DNA from: Strobilurus pachycystidiatus | Taxonomy: Eukaryota > Basidiomycota > Agaricomycetes > Agaricales > Physalacriaceae | Reading direction: 5' to 3' | Length of the DNA: 64,000 nt | Assembly: GCA_019915135.1 (NCBI GenBank) | Contig: JAHLMK010000033.1 | Coordinates: forward strand, 124,001-188,000 | In this document: positions 22,263 to 34,323 of the stretch, in pieces | Layout of the letters: each line of letters begins with the position of its first letter | Position numbering within the stretch: the first letter of the stretch is position 1 | Translations under genes and position numbers: made by a program | The notes under the pieces: generated by a model | What the model saw: only the letters and a program-made list of their open reading frames with translations | Told to the model about the DNA's origin: nothing | Database searches by the model: none

Positions 22263-24981
22263 AAAAAATTGTATGCCTAAATTAATTATTAAAAACAAAA
22301 CCAAACCAAACCAAAAATAAAGGTATAATTCCAAATAAAAGTACGTGTAAGAAAAATAAATAAAAAAGTGTAAAATAAAACATAAAAATAAAAATAAAAA
22401 AAAAATAATATTAAAATAAAAAAAAAAAATGGCAACAGAAGGGCCGGGTGTTCGGCTACGTGAAAAAAAAAAGAAAAGAATGCATGGATTAGTTTAACGT
22501 GCAAATTGCATTTTTTTTTAAGTGCGTAAGCGCAATACCTTTTGTTTAGTATGGATACGTGAAAAAAAAAAAATTGGTCCAAAATGCTTATCGCTCCACT
22601 GATGCAGATCAATTTTTTCCACTAAGTTAGGCAGGAGAGTGACCTATTATGTTGAACGGCCGGAAAAATGGAGGAATTGTAGGTTGAGAGGATAAGGTGT
22701 GGGTAATTAAAATTTAACGTAGTAACAGTCACATTAACAAAGAAAAAATTTATCTTTTTTTTTTTCAACCGTAAGGTGTTAACGTTAATAAGGTTGGAAA
22801 AAACTGTCACCTTTTACATAAATCCTACAAATTTATTGAAGGCTAACCTATTCTTGAAGGTGCTAATTTAACTAAAATTTATAAACAAAGTTAGTGGTTT
22901 ATAGTGAGAAACCTCTTCATATTAAGAGGGTTTAGTATTTAAAAGGGGAAAAAAAAAATAAATAAAGTTAGAATCATTATTTATAACACGAGTTTGGTGT
23001 GATCAAAGTAAAATAAAAAGAAAAAAGGAAAAGGGTTTTCCTTTTACAATCTGAACTGATTTTTCTCTAAAAAATTAATATGCTTTATATAGGTATTTTA
23101 AACTATCTAATTTTTTTTTTTATATAGTTTTTTTTCATAACTAACTTATGGGATTCAGCAAATTAAACACCCTCTAGTCTCCCTCCTGAGCCGTACGGTA
23201 AAAATAAATGGAGGGGGATTTGGATTGGGATTGGGAGCCGTACTAAAAGAAAAAAAATTTTAATTGAAAATGCATTTTCAATTAAAATTTTTGGGAGAAG
23301 GGGGTGGTTTGTCGTTGTAGTTGTGGTTGTGGTTTTGATTGTGGTTTTTTTTTCCAAATACACGCTCAAAAAAAAAAACGCTTATTTTTCTTCTTCTTTA
23401 ATCCATGCATGCATTCTTTTATCCTTTCTTCTTTTATAGTTATTGGAAGACCTTTGAAAGATTAACAGCTATTAAGATTCAGATTAAGATTAAAATTAAC
23501 ATTTAAATTAAGATTAAGATAAATTTTTCGCTTTTTAATTCTCAATTTAATAAATCACGTAAAGGACCACGTGATATTTAACGTGGAAAAATTAAAAAAA
23601 AAAAGTGTGGTGTGTAACCACCACTCCACCCAATTTTTCGGCCCCGTTATAGAAAGGGCAGGAATTTACCGGGAGTAAGGGTTTTTTCCCCCCCTGTCGT
23701 ACTAAAAAAAAATTGAATCACAATTAGTGATTCAATTTTTTTTTAATCCCACCCATAAATGGGCCAAGGGGATCTCCATCCCAAAATGGGCCGGAGAAGG
23801 GGGGGGGGGCCACACACCATTATAAACGCATTAATATTGCCGATCAAAATTTTATTTTTAATTTAAAACTAAAAAAAATAATAAAAATAACAAACTAAAG
23901 TGTTAGATCTAATTATATTTAAAGTGAAAATTTTCTCGAGATTTAACCAAAAAATTAATTTAATAATTTATATAATATTTAGCATCGTATTTTCCTACAT
24001 TAGATAATTATTAATACCAGCTTTAAATATCTAACTCTTTATTTATATAAAAATTTCCCCCTCATTACTCTTCCCTGCTGTATTTTCCGCTTTCGCTTTT
24101 GCTTCCGCTTCCGCTACAGTTACCTCTTCCAAATTTTTTTTTCATATTCCATATGAAAAAAAAAATAAAGGGCCGACCTCCCATTAAAATTTTGAACGCC
24201 TCCCCCTGACCTCGACCACGAAAAAAAAAACATAGGCCCCCTCCAAATTACAAAATTACAAATTAACTCTCTTCCGCTTAATTCTAATTATAAATAAGGG
24301 CGAGGCAACTTGAGGAAATTAACTCACTAATTAAAAAAGAATTGGGAGGGGGGGGGGAAATGGGTGGGACCCGTTCTGTCTACATAATAGACTAAAAAAA
24401 AAAAAAAAAAAAAAATGATCAATAATAAAATTTAGGGTTTATTCTAAACTACCGTACGGATAAAAAAATTTAAATTTATAAAATGGTTAATTTTAATCGA
24501 TAATTTTATTAGTACGGCGCTGCCGGCACGCAGGCAGTGGGGGATTATTCCACTATCACCCACTTAATCCTAATCAACTCCATCCTGCCGTACGGCTTAA
24601 AAAAAAAAAATTTTTTTTATTAATTATAATAAATTTAGCCGGGTTTTGTCACACTCCCCTTAAGGTTGGATGGGCTGTCCGGCTCCCCATTTGTACTTAA
24701 GGAGGGCCATGGGTCGTTATAAATAAGTCGGATCAAATATGGTTGATTAATTAGAGGGGTTTTTATTTATACAGTTTTTTTAATTTTAGATCCATTTTTT
24801 TAATTTATTTGAATTTAAGATAAAGGGTTATCGTATTAAAAAAAAAAATAATCCTAATTTCTTTTAATAAAAGTTTATTTTTAATTAGAGATAAAGGGTT
24901 ATCGTATTAAAAAAAAAAATAACCCTAATTCCTTTTAATTAAATTTTATTCTTTTAATTAAATTTTATTTTAATTATTTTT
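22263..24981. other. long spacer with hairpins and GC clusters
   Basis: No gene accepted; small frames here are poly-Phe/Lys artefacts. Hairpins at 23243-23295 and 23703-23745, several copies of the palindrome CCGTACGG (23189, 24455, 24589), GC clusters at 23680-23700, 23750-23815 and 24340-24365, and a duplicated motif at 24819-24930. Confidence 0.6.
24819..24930. promoter_or_regulatory. tandem copies of AAAGGGTTATCGTATTA
   Basis: Two 70-bp units, each GATAAAGGGTTATCGTATTA plus poly-A and AATCCTAAT/AACCCTAAT. The core recurs at 38572-38590 and, as GGGT(T/G)ATAGTATTA, three times at 43520-43610. A short conserved AT motif repeated between genes could be a promoter or processing signal; this is only an inference. 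Confidence 0.3.
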
Positions 24982-25251
24982 TTAAGTATCAGAGTGACCA
25001 ATGGCGAAATAATAAACATATTCAAGATCAAAATTGTTACAGTTTTTAAGGTTTAAAGTTCATCTAATATGTCTTAAATCATCCTTTTCTGCCGGAAGTC
25101 AACTACAGCTTTTTATTGTGAGACTTGGCCTGACCCTCTTAATACAAATACAAATAAAAATACTCGGTTGAACCTTTCGTTGTATTGTTTCAATCGTCAA
25201 GTGCTTTATTTTCAAATGAGATGACGGCGCTCCATCTCAGATTCTGCTGCT
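24982..25251 (-). CDS. unknown ORF fragment (89 codons)
   Basis: Open after TAA at 25252-25254 to TAA at 24982, with three TGA codons read as Trp. The sequence has ordinary composition (KHLTIETIQRKVQPS, then SCSWLPAEKDDLRHIRWTLN, then DLEYVYYFAIGHSDT) rather than the low complexity of the flanks, which argues for present or past coding. There is no ATG at the start. An adjoining frame (SAVISFENKALDDWNNTTKG, 25150-25258) suggests a frameshift upstream. Family not recognised. It lies close to plasmid remnants. Confidence 0.5.
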
Positions 25252-25630
25252 TTAATCTGACCACAAATAAAAATAATACAAATAAAGTAATAAAAATTAT
25301 AAAAAGTAATAATTTAATCTATTTTCTTTATGGACTTTTTTTTTTTAATAATTAAACCCAGACCCACCCCTCCCCCCCACCCTTTTAGGGGAGTAGGGGT
25401 GGGGAGGGTGGGGAGGGGTGGGGGGTAGGGACGCGGATAAACACAAAGGTTAACACATAGCATAAAAAAGGAATATTACTAAAGATATTACAATTAATAA
25501 ATGATTATTAACTAATAATTTAGGGATGTTAGTTTTACTGGTTCTACGATTCATGATTAAAATTAATTAAAAACAATAAATTAAAAACCTAAAAGAAAAA
25601 AAAAATAAAACTTTAATTTGAAATTTTAAT
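25252..25630. other. spacer with GC cluster
   Basis: No gene seen. GC-rich inverted cluster at 25362-25432 (CCCACCC ... GGGTGGGGAGGGG). Confidence 0.55.
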
Positions 25631-26254
25631 TTATTCTTTTTTTGGTTTTTTATCTTTGTGATTGTCATTATCAATCTCAAAAGAAGAATCTATATCTTCT
25701 CTTTGTCTTTTACTTGTAGGATTTGCAGTGTTAGAGGTAGAAGCGGTAGAAGATTCTGAGGAAACATTAAAAGGATTAACATCGGATGGTTCAGGGTTTA
25801 TGTTTTCTGATCCAGCATACCCCCAATTAGAAGAGTTATAATAATAATAAAAGCCAGCCTCTCCGAGTTCGCCAGTCACCTCTGAAGAAGAATTATTTGA
25901 AGTATTTTGACTATTCGTCTGGGTATTATTATGTTCCTCCCCTGTGGGAGGGATAGATATAGCCTCATCCATTTCAATATCTTCAGAACTACTATAACAG
26001 ATATTTAAATTATATTTATTATCTGTACCCATAGTTAAATTAGAATTATCTAAATCACAAATATAAAAAAAGAAATTTTCAGGACAAAAATAATAAAAAA
26101 TACTGTCTATATTAAAAAAAACTGAATTTTGAATTAAAAAAAAAATATTAAATTTAAAAATAATAAATCAAAAAATATTTCAAATGAGAGGAGACAAATA
26201 TATATATATATATATTTTTTTGTAATATATATAATAAAAATCTAAAACCTTCAT
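25631..26254 (-). CDS. membrane-anchored hypothetical protein (207 aa)
   Basis: ATG at 26254 to TAA at 25631, reading two TGA as Trp. The first half (residues about 10-75) is very hydrophobic (IYLSPLIWNIFWFIIFKFNI and following) and is predicted to span the membrane at least once. The second half is hydrophilic and low complexity: acidic (SSSEDIEMDEAIS), Asn/Ser/Thr-rich (NTQTNSQNTSNNSSSE), and ends in a basic tail (KDKKPKKE). The N-terminal part crosses a TA dinucleotide run yet stays in frame. This architecture resembles the two ORFs in the rnl intron after U2500. No known domain. Confidence 0.65.
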
Positions 26255-26732
26255 ATAAAATATAATTGAACTATTATATAGTTTTTTTTTAATAATTAAC
26301 TTAAAGAAAAAAATTAAAAATATTAAATTAAAAATTAATATTAATAGTAATAGTCAAATAGTCACTCCAAATTGTGACATTGGTGATAACACTAAAAAAA
26401 CCTTGTTCATGTTTATGATAAGCTCGGAAATATAGTATAATTTTTTTGTTATATGTAGGTTAGTTTGTGTAGATTAGTACTACCCTATATATAAAAAGAG
26501 AAGTGATTTAACACTCCTCCCCCCCAGTTAAGGGTTCCTCCCCACCCCCACCCCCTCCCCTCCCCCAAAGGGGAGGGGAGAGGGAGGGTGGGACCCTCCT
26601 GCCCATAACTGGGATAATGGGAGAAGGGGGTCCTCCCCTCCACCTCCAGCCCTTAAAAGGGATAATGGGGAAGGTGGGGGAGGAAAAATTTAAATTAATT
26701 ATAATTAACTAATTATTAAATTTATTTAACTA
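26255..26732. other. spacer with GC clusters
   Basis: No gene seen. Large GC-rich block at 26515-26690 with several inverted CCCTCCCC/GGGGAGGG arms. Confidence 0.6.
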
Positions 26733-26815
26733 CGGGCACTGTGAGATTTGAACTCACGACTATTTAGTACTCATTTTCAAAATGAGCGCGATAAACCAGA
26801 CTCCGCCAAATGCCC
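26733..26815 (-). tRNA. trnS: tRNA-Ser (UGA)
   Basis: Class II tRNA with a long variable arm. Acceptor GGGCATT/AGTGCCC, anticodon stem CTCAT/ATGAG, loop TTTGAAA (anticodon TGA), T arm GTGAG-TTCAAAT-CTCAC. Confidence 0.94.
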
Positions 26816-27231
26816 TTGTAATTAAAAAAATTAAATTAATTAATTCTACAATTTAAATTTTTATTTTTTTTTTAATTAACTAACCAACTCCTTTCTTTAA
26901 TAAATTAATATTATATTAATTTAATTTAATTAAGAGTGGTTAGATAAAAAAAGGGGGAACACCTTAACTGGTAGTATTTTTACTACCTCCCGTACGGTCT
27001 TACTTTCGCCAAAAAAAAAAGGGGTGGAGCGTTAGCCCTACCCTTATTAATTTGGGGTCTTCCACGTACAAAATTGATCACAAATGCATTTGTGATCAAT
27101 TTTTTTAACACGTACGGTTGGGGGGTGTGTGGTTGTTAATGAAGAGTGGTAAAAAAAATTAAAATTAAATTTAATTTCTTTAATTAAACTCTTTTTTTTA
27201 CGTTGATTTTTATTTTTATATTATTTTTTTT
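26816..27231. other. spacer with perfect palindrome
   Basis: No gene seen. A perfect palindrome (AAAATTGATCACAAATG and its complement) is at 27071-27104, flanked by CACGTAC/CACGTACGG. A related imperfect copy is at 62214-62250. Confidence 0.7.
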
Positions 27232-27306
27232 TTACTGATAAACGGGCTCGAACCATTATACCACCTTTCTTAAAAAAGTAGTTTTACCAATTAATGTATA
27301 TTAGCA
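27232..27306 (-). tRNA. tRNA-Leu-like gene (anticodon UAA), possibly degenerate
   Basis: A cloverleaf can be drawn: acceptor TGCTAAT/ATCAGTA with one mismatch, a 7-bp anticodon stem CTACTTT/AAGGTGG with loop TTTAAGA (anticodon TAA), and T arm AATGG-TTCGAGC-CCGTT. However, it lacks the long variable arm of tRNA-Leu and a normal tRNA-Leu(UAA) exists at 38639-38722. It may be a duplicated or decaying tRNA, or one with a changed identity. Confidence 0.5.
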
Positions 27307-27317
27307 ATAAAATAAGT

Positions 27318-27391
27318 TAAGACCTAAAGGACTCGAACCTTTATTTGATCCATTATGAGCGAATGACATTATCCTGTTATGCTAAAGTCTC
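27318..27391 (-). tRNA. trnM: tRNA-Met (CAU)
   Basis: Acceptor GAGACTT/AGGTCTT, anticodon stem ATTCG/TGGAT with loop CTCATAA (anticodon CAT), T arm AAAGG-TTCGAGT-CCTTT. Which CAU gene is the initiator, or an Ile tRNA with modified C34, cannot be told from sequence alone. Confidence 0.85.
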
Positions 27392-28224
27392 TACATTTTC
27401 AATTATGCTAAGGTCACTTATTAAATTAAAATTAAAATTAAAATTAAAATTAAAATTAAAATTAAAATTAAAATTAATTTAAATTAAAATTAATTAAAAT
27501 ATAAAAAAAAAAAGAATATTATTCTTTTCTTTTAATCTTTTTTTGTTTGTAAAAAATATAAATATTATTCTTTTAAAAATTTAATTAAAAATTAAAAATT
27601 AAAAATTAAAAATTAAAAATTAAAAATTAAAAATTAAAAATTAAATAAGTACGAAAAACTAATTAATATAGGGAAAGGGTGAATGTAAAAAAAAAAATCA
27701 TTTTATACTTTTTTAATCAACTGCCTCTGCTTTTGAGATCCAGCCGTACTTTAAATCCCTGCGTATGCGTGAATAAAAAAGCACCCTTCCGTATCTTGCC
27801 GTTTCATCCCTCCAAATAAAAACTCCGCGTTAGCGCGTTAGCGCGTTAGCACGTTAGCCCTCACATTAGGGGGATGGGCTACACCGCCCCCTCCCCTCCC
27901 CCCTACTCCCATAAATGGGTGGGAGGGGAGTGCCGGCAGGGGTGGAGAGGGCGGCTTCTCCCATTATGCCCGGCCGTTCCAGTACCAGTTCCAGTACCAG
28001 TTCCAGTACCAGTTCCAGTTCCCGGTATCAGTTCCAGTACCAGTTCAACAAATACGGGTTGCGCAGAAGAGGGGTGGGACCCCATTATCGGGAAGGAAAA
28101 AAGGGGTGTGCGCCTCCTCCGTCGCAATGGGCGGCAGGAAAAATTAAATTTTATGACGTATTACGTATAAAAATATAAATTTTAGACTGAAATTGTTAAG
28201 AGTGTAAAAAAATTAATATAAATA
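27392..28224. other. spacer made of short tandem repeats
   Basis: No gene accepted. Contains AAATTA units (27421-27475), TTAAAAA units (27580-27645), GCGTTAGC repeats (27826-27860), a GC cluster (27880-27930) and a 12-bp CAGTTCCAGTAC minisatellite (27978-28048). Frames across these repeats are artefacts. Confidence 0.75.
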
Positions 28225-31200
28225 TTAATATTTATTAAAAAAACTTTGTGAAGAATTAATAGAGATAGAAAAAATACCTCTTTTATTTTTAGTTGTAAAT
28301 CTAGCAAAATCTTTATAATTTAATTTACTATGAGCATACACCCCTTTGTTAAAAAATTTAATAGTTTTTCTAGGTCTAATTTTATCTCTTAATAATCTAC
28401 CGGCAATTTTAATATTCATACCAGTTAAGAAAGCAGGTAAAATAAAATCTTTATTATTTTTACCTTTATTATTAAAACTACTAATTCCAAATTTATTTTT
28501 AACAATATTTTTAAAAATAGCGTTATTAAATAATTTTTGAACAAATCTAATAACTTTAACTTTATTAACAAATAAAGCAAAAAAGTTCACTAAAATATTA
28601 GAATTACTATAAGGATAATGAACTCTAATTAAATTTAATTCCACTGGTTTATTAAAAAACTTACTTAAAATAAAACATAAAGCTTTAAATTTAGCAGGAT
28701 AAATTTTAGTTAAAGGCTTATTAACTAATTTATTATAATAAAATTTAATAAACTTTTTTTTAAATTTATAATTTCTAAAAATTTTTTTATTTCTTTTTAA
28801 CTCTTTAATTTCATTAAAATTAAGTTTTTTATTCAGATTATCTCCAATATTCGTAACTGTCTTAAAATAAGATTTATTCTTATTTATAAATTTAATTTTC
28901 CTTAATAATAACATATTAATACCAATCAAATTAGGAGATCTCTTAAATTTAGCCTTTCTACGTCTAAGTGATGGTGAAGAAATTAACAATTTATTAAATA
29001 AACTTTTATACCTAAAAAAATTTTTATATTTATTATTTAAAAATTTCTTTTCCGGCGAAACGGTCACGGAAGGGGTGTGTGTATTTCCGTGATGGTAATT
29101 ATGATTAGGTTTAATATTAAGATTAGGTTTAGGATTAACCTTAAGATTAGGATTAGTATTATTATAATAATTAAGACGTGAATTTTGACCTATACCTCTA
29201 CCTCTACCTCTTTTGTACGTGTTTTTATTCTTCCTATGTGACTGTGAACCTTTAACTAGTCACCTTCCCCCAAAACTATTAGAACGTCGACTCGTCTTTT
29301 TCTTTTTTTTTTGAGTGTTCGAAAGTGACTTCCGTAAAGGTCTATTAAATTTTAAAAAAGCAGGACTAATCAAAAAATAAAATAAATGAATAATAATTTT
29401 ATCCGTTTTAAAACTAAAAACAGGTTTACTAATTAAACAAGACATAGATTTAAAAGCAAAAAATAAAATATCATAAATTTCTTTAATTAATTTATTTCTA
29501 TTATGATTAAAATTAAAAGCAATAAATCTATTAAAATAAAGAAATGTACCTTGAATATCTAAATTATAAATACTCATAAATTTTAAAAATCGATGTATTA
29601 AGATTTGTTGTTTTCTAACAGTAACAGTCTTTCTAATTGTAGTATTTATAGGTGAAAGTGAATTTTTAAAATTTAATGTTAATTTATTATGTATTTTTTT
29701 ATTATTATTAATCTTCAATTTAAAATTATTTAACTTAAATTTATTAAACCGTTTATGATTATTAATATTCAATTTAAAATTATTTGACTTAAATTTATTA
29801 AACCGTTTATGATTATAAATATTTTTTTTTCCATCTCCACCTCCACGAACAGAAAGGAAGGATGTAGCAACAAAAAGACGTAAACGTTTATCCAAGTAGA
29901 ATTTGATAATTTGACATTTAGTATTAATTTTGTTAATATTTCACTGATACTGAGACTGAAACAAATATTTAATAATAAATTTAGACTTATTAATATTAAA
30001 ATTCATCTTTTCTGTATCTCCCTCATAAATATAACTAGGGCAATAATTTTCCAAATATAAATTATTGATATAATTAATAACCCTTGGCTTATTAATAAAA
30101 TTTTTTCAATAATATTTAAAATTATTAAACTTATTAGTATCATTAGACTTAATAATAATTTTATTATTCTTTTTAAAAATAATCACATTATTTTTTTTTA
30201 AAGTAAAAATAGAAGTTAAATTAGAAGTTCCACGTATAAATTTATTAATTTTATTATGATAATTAATTACATTATTTTTTTTATTTTTACGTAAAATATT
30301 CTTTTTATACGTAGAATTAATAAAAAAATAATCTTTTTTTTCATTTACATTTTCATTAACGTGTACATTAAGTAAACAATTAAAAAAATTATAACAATTA
30401 TTGTTTCTTTTACTTAAGATATTTTGTTTTATTAAGGATAAGTGTCTTTTTTTATTAATGTTTTTAAAATTATTATTAACATCCAAATTAAAATTATTCT
30501 TATTAGTAATAATAAGACGTGGATAAATCATATTAATAGGATTAGAAAAATAATTATTAATAATAAAATTATTATTATTATTAAAACTTATATTTTTTTG
30601 ACGTAATTCTAAATTTAAATTAAATAAATTTTTAAAAGTTTCATTAATTTTCATTTTATTTTCCTCTATATTATTATTAAATTTAAAAAATTTATTATTT
30701 TTTTCCCCTCCCCATAATAGGGTGGACTGGGCTGGGTTGTTATTACTAATAGTAGCTGTTAAGGATGCCGTTGCCGTGCCGGTAGCATTAAAATAAAATT
30801 TAAAATTATTTGTAATAACAAAATAATTAAATAATCATTGATTAATATAATTATTAAAAAAATAATTAAAAAGATAAATATCAAAATTAGAATCCAAATC
30901 TATTTTATTTTCTTTATTTTTATCAGTATTACTATTAATATAAGTATTATTATTAATATTAGTATTACTATTAATATTAGTATTATTATTATTATTATTA
31001 ATATTATTATTATTATTATTATAATTATTATTAATATTATTATTCTTTAAATTATTATTAATATTAAAATTAATGTTTTTATTAATCTTATTAAATTTAT
31101 TAATTATTGGATTTAAAACTTCTTCCACAAAAAGAATAAATTGATTTAATTTAAAAATTTTAAATTTAAAAAAATATAATTGTTTGATATCTTTATTATT

Positions 31201-34200
31201 AAAACTAAATCATTTACTTATTACTTTTAATTGTCTTTTAGAATAAATTTTTTCCATAAAATTTAAATATCATAAAGAATTTAAATTATAATTATTTTTA
31301 CTATTAATAAGATTGTTGTTGAGGTTCAGAAAGGATTTAAATTTAGATTTTAATTTATTAGTTTTATTATAATTACGCCTTACATTAATATTTAATAAAT
31401 TGTTAAGTTTTTTAATATTATTTTTTCTTCATTTATTATTTAATTTAAAATTTAATTCATTGAAAGTAACATTGTGTTTTCTAATTCAATAATACATTCG
31501 ACTAATTTTTTTTGTTGGTCTCAATTGAAATAAATGTAATGCGGCATTTAATTTCCCTTTATAATTAAAGTTATTATTATTATTTAAATTATTATTAATA
31601 TTAGAATTTTTAAAACTTAAACTTTTAAAGTATTCCCTTAAATTATAATTATAGTTTGTCTTAATATTTTTATTTTTTTCAGTACGTGGTACGTGGATTT
31701 TTTTATTTTTATTATTATTAATATTTAAATTTAAACTTAAAATTTTTGGAGTCATTTGTATTAAATTTTTTTGTTTTTGATTTGGATTATTACGTGGATT
31801 TTTTGTTTTTTTTTTAATTGAGAGGATTGGTAATTTTGAAATAATATGAAAATTAACATTAGAATTATTCTTAGTCTGAGTCTTAGTTAAAGTATTAGTC
31901 TTAGTATTATTTATAGTTTTAGTCTTAGTCTTAGTCTGAGTATTAGTCTTAGATTTAGTCTTATTCTTAGTCTTAGTTTTATTATTAGCATTCACAATAG
32001 AATTAACATTAAACGCTTTAACAATAGCATTAGAATTATAATAACAAATAAAATTAGAATAAGAATTAGCAAACAAAAATCCTGGTAAATAAAATTTAGA
32101 AATAGGTAAATTAAAATTATTAATTTTAATATTTTTTTTATTTTTATATAAATATTTAAAAAAACTATAAATTTTTTTAATCCTTAAGTGTAAAATGGCT
32201 GCCAATTTAATATTAAATTGATTTTTTTTATTTTTTACGTGAAATGAAAATAGTTGTTTGTTTGTTGTTTTGTTTGTAAACTTTTTAACCGTTTCGTTCT
32301 CGTCATGTGAATTGTTATCGGTTTTCACCGTAAGTATATTTTGATTATGATAAAAAGATAAAAAGTTATTATTTAAATCTTTAATAGTGTTCAAAGATAA
32401 AAAAGCAAATAATTTTCAATTTTTAGGTTTAAATAAAATTAAATAAACTTTATCTTTATTATTAAGACTATTATTAAATGAAAAAAAAATATTTAAATTA
32501 AATTTATTAATTAAAATTAAAAAAAACAAGAAATTTTTCATTTTTATAATGTTTGTATTTTTATCTCAAAAAGATATTTTTTTTAAAAGGTTATAAAGAT
32601 GTAAATTAAGTTTATATAATTTTAAATTATTAATAACATTTGTTGTTGGTCCCTTCTTTTTATTTTTATTAATAAAAAAAATTAAATCAAAATTTTTTGA
32701 TTTTAATTTTGATTTAACCTTATGATTAATAAAAGAAGATTTATATTTAGAAGACACTTTAACATTTAAGTTTTTGTTATAATAAAATAATTTCTGATTA
32801 TAATTATTTAAAAAATTTAAATTAATATTACTTAAATATTTATTTTTATCTTTATCAGATTTTTTTAATAAATTTTTTTTAAACATTTGTCCTATTTGAT
32901 TTAAATTATTATTTTTTAATATTTCTTTATTTAAATTTAATTCAATATTTTTTTTTAATCTTAATTTTAAATTAAATAATCGGGAATTTAAAGCTATTTT
33001 TCCCTTATTAACATTTGTACGTGAAATTTCTTTATCTTTCAAATTATTATTATTAATTACTGTTGTGTATTTGTTGACTATTTTTTTTTTTAATTTATTA
33101 TGTTTAATATTTGTATTAATTTTTATTTTTGAAAATTTAATTTTTTTTGGTTTGTTTCGTTTGTCCATTAATCAAAAAATGGTTGCCAATTTAAGTTTAA
33201 TTTTTTGTAGTTTGAGTGGTAACAAAAGATTTCCTCCAGGAGCCGTGGCAGTTAGAATATACCGAGGTTCAGATTTGAGATTAGGACTCAACCACGTAGA
33301 AGGAAATGATAGTTTACCTCCCTTAATATTATTCTTAATAAACCCAGGTTTTTTTTTATTTTTATTAAGATTAAGGAAGGGGAGAATATTTGTATTTATG
33401 GGTAACCTAGAAGAAGTTGTCCTTGAATTTAATTTTGAAATTAAAGATGAGTTATTATAAAAATTTAAAGTTGAATATTTATGTTTACTATTAGTATGAC
33501 ATGTTTTATTGATATTAATAATATTATTAAACTTATTAATCTTATTAATCAAATTTAAAATAATAAAAAGTCACATGTTTTTTTTATTAGTAATAGGAAG
33601 AAATCAATTTATAATTTTGTTATGAATTTCAGATTTATTTAGTTTATTAATCATATTTGCATATTTTAATTTTTTAATTATTTTCATTATCAAATATTTA
33701 CGTTTAGAAGATTGAGATTGAGAATAAGATAATAGTGATATGAAATTTTTTATACTAGATTTTTGAGGATAATCTCTTAATTCATATGGAATTCTAATTT
33801 TATGTTTATATTTTTCATTTTTATTAGTATGTGAAAAAAAAAATAAAAATTTAACGTGAATATTTCAAGTATTTAAATACTTGAAATATTCGTCGAGTGG
33901 TATAACATTACGAATATAAAGAATTCTTAGATACGATTTTAACTTTAACTCATTTAAAAAATGTTTTTTTCGGTAATTTTTTATTTTAATAAATTTAGGT
34001 AAATATTTAAATCTTCGTTTACGTCGACCTCCTATTCCTAAAGGACCTCTACCTAATAAAGATCGACTTAATTTTAATTTATTTACGTGGATTTTTTGAC
34101 TTTTACGTATATTTTGATTTATCATTGAATGTGATCAAGAAGAAAAAGACACACTATTTGTTAAAGTAGATGCAGTAGAAGTTGAAGAAGAAGTAGAAGT

Positions 34201-34323
34201 AGAAATAGAAGTAGAAGTAAAATATTTCTTATCTATCATAGGTAATTTTATATCTTCAGAAACATGCTTATTACTAATTAAAGTAAGATATTGTTTGTTT
34301 ATGTTTAATTTATATAATTTCAT
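28225..34323 (-). CDS. rps3: ribosomal protein S3, giant form (2032 aa)
   Basis: Small-subunit ribosomal protein, the only one usually kept in fungal mtDNA. I followed one frame from ATG at 34323 (in-frame TAA directly upstream) to TAA at 28225, reading about fifteen TGA codons as Trp. No TAA or TAG interrupts 6.1 kb of about 85% AT. The C-terminus is diagnostic for rps3: LTGMNIKIAGRLLRDKIRPR followed by KTIKFF, KLNYKDFARFTTKNKRGIFS and SISINSSQSFF. An upstream block (KFKALCFILSKFFNKPVELN) also fits. The N-terminus has a Ser/Thr run (STSISTSTSSSTSTAST, near residue 45) and the segment GRGPLGIGGRRKRRFKY. The middle is Asn/Lys/Ile-rich with poly-Asn (about 30960-31060) and KTKTKT-type runs. Typical fungal rps3 is several hundred residues, so most of this is lineage-specific expansion. 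Confidence 0.88.

Noticed and set aside
24982..25260. RNase P RNA candidate (GGAAGTC-like string near 25093)
   Set aside because: The matching second half of P4 was not found and the minus strand reads as a protein-like frame instead.
27874..28178. Pro/Val- or Ser/Thr-repeat frames on both strands
   Set aside because: They read a 12-bp CAGTTCCAGTAC minisatellite beside a GC cluster.
30838..31050. Plus-strand poly-Ile frame inside rps3
   Set aside because: Antisense shadow of the poly-Asn stretch of rps3.
33065..33460. Plus-strand 131-codon frame inside rps3
   Set aside because: Antisense to the long rps3 frame; the sense strand has the consistent code-4 reading frame and the rps3 C-terminus.
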